Positions 1 to 5,315 of a DNA stretch of 6,429 nucleotides are shown here, one piece after another (positions within the stretch are counted from its first letter, which is position 1; every line of letters starts with the position of its first letter). The stretch covers positions 1 to 6,429 of the forward strand of contig DAHWQF010000202.1 in the NCBI GenBank assembly GCA_027334785.1, given 5' to 3'. Made by a program: the position numbers and the translations under genes. The notes below the pieces were generated by a model. It made no database searches. It worked only from the letters and a program-made list of their open reading frames with translations, and was not told the DNA's origin. This stretch comes from Acidimicrobiaceae bacterium (GTDB lineage Bacteria > Actinomycetota > Acidimicrobiia > Acidimicrobiales > Palsa-688).

Positions 1-313
1 CCACGGTCATCCCCCGGTCGATGATGCAACCCGTGCCGAAGCGCAGCTCAGCACCTCGGGTTATGCCGAAATGGTGCCCGAAGCGGATCTCGCAGTCGTC
101 GCCGAACGCTGAGTGCCCATAGGCAAGCCGGAGGTACTGGAGCTCTGCACCGCGTTCGAAAGCTCGCAGGGCCCGGATCAGTAAGTTCTTTGAGGTCAGC
201 CGTGGCTGCGCTGTGCTTGCCTGGGGGGCAGCCTTCCTGGCGTCGCAGCGTAGGGTGCTTCTGGGCTGCTCAGACGCGGCGACTTTCGAACGACTGGAAT
301 GGTCATCGCCCAC
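1..313 (-). CDS. Hexapeptide-repeat (left-handed beta-helix) acyltransferase, partial
   Basis: The reverse strand is open from the left edge through about position 190 and beyond, and the gene is cut by the window, so only its N-terminal part is visible. The recognisable stretch starts near 195 with a basic helix (LLIRALRAFERGAELQYL) followed by LAYGHSAFGDDCEIRFG, FGITRGAELRFG and GTGCIIDRGMTV. Glycine and small or aliphatic residues recur about every six residues, as in hexapeptide acyltransferases that transfer acetyl or other acyl groups from CoA or ACP to sugars. The catalytic histidine region is probably beyond the edge. The 5' end is unresolved: the frame has no ATG or TTG near the first conserved residues. 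The nearest GTG is at 313, which would add about 40 residues of unconvincing sequence, so a rare start or a sequence error is possible. It is divergent from the plus-strand glycosyltransferase. Acylation of a cluster polysaccharide is inferred from context. Confidence 0.6.
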   Translation of the reverse strand, partial: MGDDHSSRSKVAASEQPRSTLRCDARKAAPQASTAQPRLTSKNLLIRALRAFERGAELQYLRLAYGHSAFGDDCEIRFGHHFGITRGAELRFGTGCIIDRGMTV

Positions 314-385
314 AGCTGCTACCCTTGTTGGCCGACCGGCCGCTCGCGCGAGCGCAGACGCCGGCTGAAGGTCAGGTCCCCGGCA

Positions 386-1528
386 TTGACGACGACCACT
401 AGAGCCACTGGCTGGAGCATAGTCGTGTGCTCTCTCGAGGCGTGGGACGAAGTCTGGCGTCGCAACCAGTTCTTAGTGGACGGCCTATTGCGGTCCGACC
501 CTGCTCTGAGTGTGCTCTTCGTCGAGCCCGCTGTTGACGTACCGTACGAGCTCGCGCATGGGCGCAAGCCGGTGAGGACGGGGCTCCGGCCCCTAGCTGG
601 GGAACCCCGGATCTGGCTCCTGAGGCCCAGGAAGCTCGTGCCGAAGCGCGTGGCCGGCGACTTGGTCGACGCGCGCAGGGGCCAGGTCGTGAGGTCCACT
701 GTTGCGCGGCTCCACCTGGTATCGCCTCTCCTATGGGTCAACGACGCCTCCTACGCGACGTTGTCCGAGCAGGTCGGGTGGCCTGTGGTCTACGACATCA
801 CCGACGACTGGCTCTTGGCCGGTAAAGCAGGCCTTGCACTCGAGCGGCTGCGCCGCGACGACGCACGGTTGCTGCGCCGAGCGGAGGAGGTCGTCGTCGT
901 CTCGGAGCCCCTGGCAGCCAGTAGGAGGACATACAGGGCCGATGCCCACGTCATAGCCAATGGTGTGGACGTCGAGCACTTTCAGCGGGCGAGTTCGCGT
1001 CCCCCGGACCTGCCTACGGGCAAGGTGGCGCTTTACGTGGGGACACAGCACGACGAACGAGTCGACGTGGAGCTGTGCATCGCTACTGCCCGTGCCATCT
1101 CGCCCGCCAAGCTCGTTTTTGTCGGGCCCAACTGCATGAGCGACGAGAGCACCGAGCGCTTGTTGAGCGACGGTTGCCTGCTGCTCGGGGCTCGCCCCTA
1201 CGACCAGGTGCCCGCCTACTACCAGCACGCCGACTTGGTGGTGGTCCCTCATCTCGTGACCCCTTTCACCGAGAGCTTGGACCCGATCAAGGGTTACGAG
1301 TGCGTGGCCGTGGGCCGTCCCACCCTCTCAACGCCCGTGGCGGGGATGCGCGACGTAGGTCCGCCGATCGAAGTCTGCCCCGCCGAGAAGTTCCCTGGTC
1401 GAGCTCGCCAGCTTCTGGCGCAGGAGCTCCCTTCCCGGCCCGGGAGCGCACCCACGTGGGCCCAGCGTGCTGAGGCTTTTGCGGCGGTCCTCGACAGCGC
1501 TCGCAAGAAGCGGGCCAAGTCCTCTTAG
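386..1528 (+). CDS. GT-B fold glycosyltransferase (GT4/TuaH-like)
   Basis: Predicted cytoplasmic or membrane-associated glycosyltransferase that would add a sugar from a nucleotide donor to a lipid-linked glycan. From the TTG at 386 it has 380 residues, normal for the family. The first beta-strand is WSIVVCSLEAWDEVWRRNQ (about residues 10-28). VYDITDDWLL (about 135-144) matches the YD..DDW motif of TuaH-like enzymes. VVVVSEPLA then IANGVD (about 190-195) marks the linker into the C-terminal Rossmann domain. ALYVGTQHDERVD opens that domain, and ESLDPIKGYECVAVGRP (about 296-312) carries the acidic residues of the donor-binding region. The start is uncertain. The frame is open from an ATG at 299, which gives 409 residues, but the extra 29 are Arg-rich and look unlike a family N-terminus. 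TTG 386 begins only a few residues before the first strand and has GAAGG at 367-371, a rather long 14-nt spacing. GT-B fold is confident; donor and acceptor are unknown. Confidence 0.82.
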   Translation: MTTTTRATGWSIVVCSLEAWDEVWRRNQFLVDGLLRSDPALSVLFVEPAVDVPYELAHGRKPVRTGLRPLAGEPRIWLLRPRKLVPKRVAGDLVDARRGQVVRSTVARLHLVSPLLWVNDASYATLSEQVGWPVVYDITDDWLLAGKAGLALERLRRDDARLLRRAEEVVVVSEPLAASRRTYRADAHVIANGVDVEHFQRASSRPPDLPTGKVALYVGTQHDERVDVELCIATARAISPAKLVFVGPNCMSDESTERLLSDGCLLLGARPYDQVPAYYQHADLVVVPHLVTPFTESLDPIKGYECVAVGRPTLSTPVAGMRDVGPPIEVCPAEKFPGRARQLLAQELPSRPGSAPTWAQRAEAFAAVLDSARKKRAKSS

Positions 1529-1534
1529 CTCGCG

Positions 1535-2185
1535 TCAGGGGTTCTGCCGCACCCTCCGTCGGGCCAGGCTCGAGAGGTGCGATGCGCCGTCGGCGAAAAG
1601 CACTGCCCCTGTGCCCGTCGCTATGCCGGCCAGTGCGTCCGAGGGGGTATGCCACCCGAGCGATACCAGGGCTGCTCCGAGTGCGATGAGCAGCGCCGCC
1701 GCAGCTGGTACCGCTAACCACAGCCACCGTCCCGGTAGGACAAGGAGCGTCACCATGACAAGGGCACTGGCGCCCGTCTCGTGCCCAGAGGGGAACTGCA
1801 AGCCCCGGATCCATGGGTCGAACCAGGGTTTGAGGGCGTACTCCGTGAGCCCGCCCGCGAGCACCGGCCCGACCAGGCAGGCGATAGCGCGTAGTTTGTC
1901 GTGCCCCCAAGACACTGCGGCAGCAGCAAGGGCACCGCACGCCACTGCAATCGGGTTGCCGAGCTGGGCGAAATCGTTGAGCGTTGCCGAGTGGTAATTG
2001 GGCCTTATAACCGAAAAACCCCATTGGTCCAAGGGGTCGGTGCCGGAGTGCCTGGCGAGGTAGCTGCCGGCCAAGACTGTCAGGGCGAACATGGCGAACC
2101 CAGTCGAGACAAACAGAGGCGCTGCTCGACCTGTGACTGGCGTTCTCAACACGCCGATGCGACGCACCGGTCCTTGGCGAACCAT
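1535..2185 (-). CDS. PAP2-family membrane phosphatase
   Basis: Integral membrane acid phosphatase of the PAP2 superfamily, which removes phosphate from lipid phosphates or pyrophosphates. The protein has 216 residues from ATG 2185. It has hydrophobic segments at about residues 22-43, 76-92, 100-117, 139-150 and 154-176. Between them lies the catalytic core: LKPWFDPWIR (119-127), FPSGHETG (131-138) with the motif-2 histidine H135, and SLGWHTPSDALAG (175-187) with H179 and D183. Motif 1 lacks the usual Arg-Pro pair and motif 3 lacks the usual Ser-Arg. It follows the UDP-xylose synthase gene on the same strand, with which ATG 2185 overlaps by 40 nt. GTG 2152 or TTG 2149 would instead start at the upstream stop, and no Shine-Dalgarno decides between them. 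Its stop faces the plus-strand glycosyltransferase stop 6 nt away. Possible jobs are polyprenyl-pyrophosphate recycling or a phosphatidate-type reaction; the substrate is not readable from sequence. Confidence 0.85.
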   Translation of the reverse strand: MVRQGPVRRIGVLRTPVTGRAAPLFVSTGFAMFALTVLAGSYLARHSGTDPLDQWGFSVIRPNYHSATLNDFAQLGNPIAVACGALAAAAVSWGHDKLRAIACLVGPVLAGGLTEYALKPWFDPWIRGLQFPSGHETGASALVMVTLLVLPGRWLWLAVPAAAALLIALGAALVSLGWHTPSDALAGIATGTGAVLFADGASHLSSLARRRVRQNP

Positions 2186-3099
2186 TTAATGGTCCGGCGG
2201 AGGCCCTCTTCCGGGGCCACGGTGGGTGCCCAGCCCAGGACGTCCCGTGCCTTCGAGATGTCGGGCCTGCGCCGGGTGGGGTCGTCCTCGGGGAGCGGTT
2301 GGTAGGAGATGGGAGATGACGACGCGGCGAGCTCCACCACCAAGCTCGCAATGTCCTTTACGGTGAACTCGGCCGGGTTGCCCAGGTTGACCGGCCCTGG
2401 TGTATGTGAGCGGATCATCGCGAGGAGGCCCTGCACCAGGTCGTCCACGTAACAGAGGCTCCTCGTCTGGCTCCCGTCGCCATAGACGGTGAGCGGCTCG
2501 CCGGCCAGGGCCTGGACTATGAAGTTTGACACCACCCGTCCGTCCCCTGGGCGAAGTCGCGGGCCGTAGGTGTTGAATATCCGCACGATCCCGGTGTCCG
2601 TGCCCACGGTACGGCGGTAGGCGGCGGTGAGGGCTTCGGAGAAGCGCTTGGCCTCGTCGTAGACGCTCCTCAGGCCGACGGGGTTGACGTTCCCCCAGTA
2701 GGCCTCGGTCTGGGGGTGGACAAGGGGCTCGCCGTAGACCTCGCTCGTGGAGGCCAGGACGAAGCGTGCCCCCCTCGCCTGCGCGAGACGGAGGGCGGCC
2801 TCGGTCCCCTTGCTGCCGACGGCCAGGGTCTCCAGGGGATGGGCGAGGTAGTCGGCCGGCGAGGCGGGGCACGCGAGGTGCGCCACCGTGTCGAACGGCC
2901 CGACGACGTCGCCCAAGACTTGGCAGGCGTCGTCAATTATGAGCTCGAAGCGCCCCGAAGCACGCAGGTGGGCCACGTTTGCCTCGGAGCCGCTCGAGAG
3001 GTCGTCCACGCAGACGACCTCGTCGCCAGCCTCTACGAGCGCCTCGCAGAGGTGGGAGCCGATAAAGCCCGCCCCGCCCGTGACGAGGTGGCGCCTCAA
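2146..3099 (-). CDS. uxs: UDP-glucuronate decarboxylase (UDP-xylose synthase)
   Basis: NAD-dependent extended short-chain dehydrogenase/reductase that decarboxylates UDP-glucuronate to UDP-xylose through a 4-keto intermediate. From the TTG at 3099 it is 317 residues, the usual length. The Rossmann motif GGAGFIG is at 8-14 and the acidic cofactor-binding pair in CVDDL at 32-33. HLACPASPADY follows, then STSEVYGEP (117-125) with the catalytic Ser/Glu region, and YWGNVNPVG, diagnostic of this subfamily. Next are YDEAK (Y147, K151), NTYGPR (176-181), DGRVVSNFI and YGDGSQTRSLCYV. The frame stays open to 3237, but those 46 residues lie inside the upstream gene and resemble nothing. TTG 3099 overlaps the UDP-glucose dehydrogenase stop as TTGA, gives the expected start just before HLVTGGAGFIG, and has GAGGGG (3111-3116) 11 nt upstream. 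It uses the product of its upstream neighbour directly, so the pair is almost certainly one pathway. A different sugar-nucleotide epimerase/dehydratase is unlikely given the subfamily motifs. Confidence 0.93.
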   Translation of the reverse strand: MRRHLVTGGAGFIGSHLCEALVEAGDEVVCVDDLSSGSEANVAHLRASGRFELIIDDACQVLGDVVGPFDTVAHLACPASPADYLAHPLETLAVGSKGTEAALRLAQARGARFVLASTSEVYGEPLVHPQTEAYWGNVNPVGLRSVYDEAKRFSEALTAAYRRTVGTDTGIVRIFNTYGPRLRPGDGRVVSNFIVQALAGEPLTVYGDGSQTRSLCYVDDLVQGLLAMIRSHTPGPVNLGNPAEFTVKDIASLVVELAASSSPISYQPLPEDDPTRRRPDISKARDVLGWAPTVAPEEGLRRTIKWFAKDRCVASAC

Positions 3100-4367
3100 G
3101 CTAGCCCGATCCCCTCGTAGGAGAAGCCGAGCCGCCGGAGGGCCGCCGGCTCCAAGAGGTTGCGGGCGTCCACCACGGCAGGGCGCTCCATCAGGCCCGC
3201 CACCTTCTCGAAGTCGAGCCAGCGGAACTCGTCCCACTCGGTGCCGACCACGAGCACCGAGGCGCCCTCGCAGGCGGCGTAGGGGTCGGCTCGCACGTCG
3301 AGGCCAGGGAGTGGGCCGTTCACGGTCGGGTCGTACGCCTGGACCTTGGCCCCCTTGGCGGCCAGGCGGGAGCCAACCTCAAGGGATGGCGAGGCCCGGA
3401 GGTCGTCGGTCCGGGCCTTGAAGGTGAGGCCCCAGAGCGCCACGACCCGCCCAGAAAGCGACCCGCCGGCTAGTCGCTCGGCCTTACTGACTACCCGCTG
3501 GTACTGCTCCTCGTTCAGGTCTATGACGCCCTTGAGCAAGCTGAAGTCGTAGCCAGCATCCTCGGCGATGCGCACGAGCGCCATCGTGTCCTTGGGGAAG
3601 CACGAACCCCCCCAGCCTGGGCCGGGGCGGAGGAACTCCGCCCCGATGCGATGGTCCGAGCCCATGCCAAGGACCACCTGGCGTACGTCGGCGCCGACGG
3701 CCTCACAGAGGGCAGCGATGGCGTTCACGAAGCTCACCTTGGTGGCCAGGAATGCGTTGGAGGCGTACTTTATTGTCTCAGCACTCGCCGGGTCCGTGAC
3801 GACCAGGGGGGCAGAGGTGCGGAGGAAGAGGCCGGCCACCTTGATCGCCACCGACTCGTCCTCGGCACCGATCACGATCCGGTCGGGGTGCAAGAAGTCG
3901 TGCACGGCCGAGCCCTCCCGCAAGAACTCGGGATTGGACACGACGTCAACGTCGGACCGCCCGAGGGAGCGTTCCACCACCTTGGTCGAGCCGACCGGGA
4001 CCGTGGACTTGTTGACCACGATGCTCTCGGGGAGGAGGTGGGGGCCTATCTCGCTGGCGGCGTCCTCGATGTAGGACATGTCGGCTCGCCCGCTCGGCCC
4101 TTGTGGCGTCGGGACGCACAGGAAGACGAAGCCAGCGCCTTCGGCTGCCCAGACGTTAGAGGCCCCGAAGGAGAGCCTCCCGGAGCGGAGCCCGTCCCGC
4201 ACGAGCTCGGGGAGGCCGTCCTCGACGATCGGCACCTGGCCCTTCGAGAGCTTCTCCACCCGCTCAGGCTCGGCGTCGCTGCAGCGGACCTCATGGCCCA
4301 GGTGGGCGAGGCAGGCTGCAGTGGTAAGGCCGACGTACCCGGCCCCTATGATGGCGACTCTTGCCAT
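3096..4367 (-). CDS. ugd: UDP-glucose 6-dehydrogenase
   Basis: Cytoplasmic NAD-dependent enzyme that oxidises UDP-glucose twice to UDP-glucuronate. From ATG 4367 it has 423 residues, typical for bacterial UGDH. The N-terminal Rossmann motif IIGAGYVGL is at about 6-14. It is followed by FLCVPTPQG, NKSTVPVGST (about 119-128) and SNPEFLREGSAVHDFL (about 145-160). IKYASNAFLATKVSFVN (about 199-215) carries the central Lys/Asn residues. GGSCFPKD (about 254-261) contains the catalytic nucleophile Cys256. The C-terminal UDP-binding domain has GLTFKARTDDLRASP (about 313-327). All key residues are intact. GTG 4376, three codons upstream, is an alternative start, but MARVAIIGAGYVGL is the expected N-terminus; GGGAG lies only 2 nt before that ATG. 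The stop overlaps the downstream decarboxylase start by 4 nt. The 264-nt gap upstream suggests it may be first in its own transcript. Third-position GC is high (42 of the first 50 codons, counted by hand). Confidence 0.96.
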   Translation of the reverse strand: MARVAIIGAGYVGLTTAACLAHLGHEVRCSDAEPERVEKLSKGQVPIVEDGLPELVRDGLRSGRLSFGASNVWAAEGAGFVFLCVPTPQGPSGRADMSYIEDAASEIGPHLLPESIVVNKSTVPVGSTKVVERSLGRSDVDVVSNPEFLREGSAVHDFLHPDRIVIGAEDESVAIKVAGLFLRTSAPLVVTDPASAETIKYASNAFLATKVSFVNAIAALCEAVGADVRQVVLGMGSDHRIGAEFLRPGPGWGGSCFPKDTMALVRIAEDAGYDFSLLKGVIDLNEEQYQRVVSKAERLAGGSLSGRVVALWGLTFKARTDDLRASPSLEVGSRLAAKGAKVQAYDPTVNGPLPGLDVRADPYAACEGASVLVVGTEWDEFRWLDFEKVAGLMERPAVVDARNLLEPAALRRLGFSYEGIGLA

Positions 4368-4376
4368 GGCTCCCAC

Positions 4377-4631
4377 GGTAACAAAACAGCCCTCGTGCGG
4401 GAGACCATGACCTCGTTCGGTGCTGTAGCGCCCGCTTTCGGTAGGTCAGTAACGTAACGGTCGTTGTTGCAGGATCTCGTTTTTCTTTGGCGGCACCTCG
4501 CAGCGAGGCGGCTCAATGAGAGGCTGGAGCTCACGAGCCAGCCGCTTCGAGCGCAACGCTCGCAGAGCGCGGGGCTGCGGCACGAGGAGTCAGCATCAGC
4601 TGTGCCGCGCTACCCCTTATACGTGGCGGAG
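4377..4631. other. Non-coding gap with clustered small hairpins
   Basis: No convincing gene lies in these 255 nt between the acetyltransferase stop and the UDP-glucose dehydrogenase start. Four inverted repeats sit close together. They are 4496-4508 (CCTCG, 3-nt loop, CGAGG), 4522-4543 (GGCTGG, 10-nt loop, CCAGCC), 4548-4562 (CGAGCG, 3-nt loop, CGCTCG) and 4577-4608 (GCGGCAC, 18-nt loop, GTGCCGC). A competing outer pairing joins 4566-4572 to 4605-4611. None is followed by a T-run on the minus strand, so a classical intrinsic terminator is not supported. The region could hold the promoter and leader of the dehydrogenase operon; I cannot identify -35/-10 boxes with confidence. Confidence 0.5.
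4577..4608 (-). other. GC-rich stem-loop after the acetyltransferase stop
   Basis: A perfect 7-bp stem (GCGGCAC paired with GTGCCGC) encloses an 18-nt loop and begins 23 nt after the TAA stop of the minus-strand acetyltransferase. Its position fits a transcript-end or processing hairpin, but no U-tract follows it on the minus strand, so it would have to act with Rho or as a stabiliser. It may also be a chance structure in GC-rich DNA. Confidence 0.3.
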
Positions 4632-5159
4632 TTACCCAAGGTCCGATCGGAGGAACGCCCCGGTCCTGTATACGGGTGGTGGTCCTGTAACTATGGAGCC
4701 GGGAGGGACGTCTTTTGTGACTACGGTGTTCGCTCCGATGATGCTCCCGGCGCCCACGGTGACGGGCCCAAGGACTACTGCGCCGGCACCGACCAAGACG
4801 CCCTCCTCGATGACCGGCATTCCATCAGGGCGCTCCTTTGAACCGGACAACCGGTTGCCGACCGTCACTCCGTGGAAGAGGACGACATCTCTGCAGATTT
4901 TCGCTCGGTTGCCAACTACAATGCCAACGCCGTGACGGATAGTAACGCCTGGTGCAATATCCGCTTCATAGCTGATGTCGATACCGTAGAGGACCTGCGC
5001 CACGCGCTGCAGGGTCTCAGCAACCGGGCGCATCCCGGCAGCGGCGACCAGACGGCCGATGCGGTAGAGGGCAAGGGCTTGAACGCCGCGGGACCAGGCG
5101 AGACCCAACAAGAGCGTCTCGAGACCCTCTGGTCGCCCGGTCGCCCTTGCTGCGTCCAA
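4632..5159 (-). CDS. CysE/WcaB-like O-acetyltransferase
   Basis: Left-handed beta-helix acetyltransferase of the serine acetyltransferase family, which moves acetyl from acetyl-CoA to a hydroxyl. From TTG 5159 it has 175 residues. An N-terminal helical part (about 11-57) precedes the hexapeptide repeats. GIDISYEADIAPGVTIRHG (59-77) puts D61 and H76 fifteen residues apart, the spacing of the catalytic Asp/His pair of E. coli CysE. FHGVTVGN (95-102) resembles the sugar acetyltransferase WcaB more than CysE. VLVGAGAVVLGPVTVG and SIIGANTVVTKDVPPGSIVTG form the last coils. In this cluster, acetylation of a polysaccharide is more likely than cysteine biosynthesis, though sequence alone cannot exclude the latter. 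The start is doubtful: TTG 5159 has no Shine-Dalgarno, and the frame continues upstream to 5234 with LADLVADLR, which looks like the family N-terminus. A strong GAGGAGG lies at 5230-5236 with no ATG, GTG or TTG in this frame after it. Third-position GC is lower than in the dehydrogenase. Confidence 0.85.
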   Translation of the reverse strand: MDAARATGRPEGLETLLLGLAWSRGVQALALYRIGRLVAAAGMRPVAETLQRVAQVLYGIDISYEADIAPGVTIRHGVGIVVGNRAKICRDVVLFHGVTVGNRLSGSKERPDGMPVIEEGVLVGAGAVVLGPVTVGAGSIIGANTVVTKDVPPGSIVTGPPPVYRTGAFLRSDLG

Positions 5160-5163
5160 CCGG

Positions 5164-5185
5164 AGATCTGCTACAAGATCTGCTA
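5164..5185. repeat. Short direct repeat with 12-bp period
   Basis: AGATCTGCTA occurs at 5164-5173 and again at 5176-5185. Read on the minus strand in the acetyltransferase frame it encodes two copies of Ala-Asp-Leu (LADLVADL). The 12-nt period keeps the frame, so it looks like a small in-frame duplication near the N-terminus of the acetyltransferase. Confidence 0.7.
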
Positions 5186-5229
5186 GCGCGGTTCGCTGAC
5201 GGCCTTGTGTTGGCGACTTTCGCGTTGTA

Positions 5230-5236
5230 CCTCCTC
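5230..5236 (-). promoter_or_regulatory. Strong Shine-Dalgarno without a conventional start
   Basis: The minus strand reads GAGGAGG, an excellent anti-16S match. In the acetyltransferase frame the next codons are ACA, ACG, CGA and AAG, with no ATG, GTG or TTG for about 70 nt. The acetyltransferase frame opens at 5234, inside this motif. An ACG start at 5225 would be 4 nt away and would give 197 residues. The site may alternatively be chance, because two ATG codons (5244, 5238) overlap it in another frame that encodes nothing recognisable. Confidence 0.4.
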
Positions 5237-5315
5237 ATTACCATGGCCCAGGTCTCTTCGTCGCCGTGCAACTATTCTTGTGCCCGTGGCATCCTCTCTC
5301 GAGTCGTGACTAATG

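Noticed and set aside
190..402. A 70-codon plus-strand open frame.
   Set aside because: No recognisable motif; it lies across the divergent gene starts and overlaps the better-supported frames.
1287..2351. Long minus-strand open frame of 354 codons across the glycosyltransferase and phosphatase.
   Set aside because: It is a shadow frame rich in Arg/Pro/Gly with no motif; both genes it crosses have clear family motifs in other frames.
3100..3237. A longer start for the UDP-xylose synthase, open to 3237.
   Set aside because: The extra 46 residues lie entirely inside the dehydrogenase gene, are Gly/Arg/Pro-rich shadow sequence, and the family N-terminus begins at the TTG at 3099.
4380..4470. 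A sigma70-like promoter for the dehydrogenase (CTGACC then TACAGC, 16-nt spacing, minus strand).
   Set aside because: The match to -10 and -35 consensus is too weak to separate from chance.
4470..4508. T-run (4480-4488 region) beside the 4496-4508 hairpin as an intrinsic terminator.
   Set aside because: On the plus strand the T-run comes before the hairpin, not after it, and on the minus strand it reads as an A-run, so neither orientation fits.
5017..5271. Minus-strand open frame starting TTG 5271 that uses the GAGGAGG region differently.
   Set aside because: Its translation is Arg/Ser-rich and resembles nothing, and most of it is a shadow of the acetyltransferase.
5281..5291. Small inverted repeat TGCC-CGT-GGCA downstream of the right-hand glycosyltransferase as a terminator.
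   Set aside because: Only 4 bp of stem and no T-run on the minus strand.
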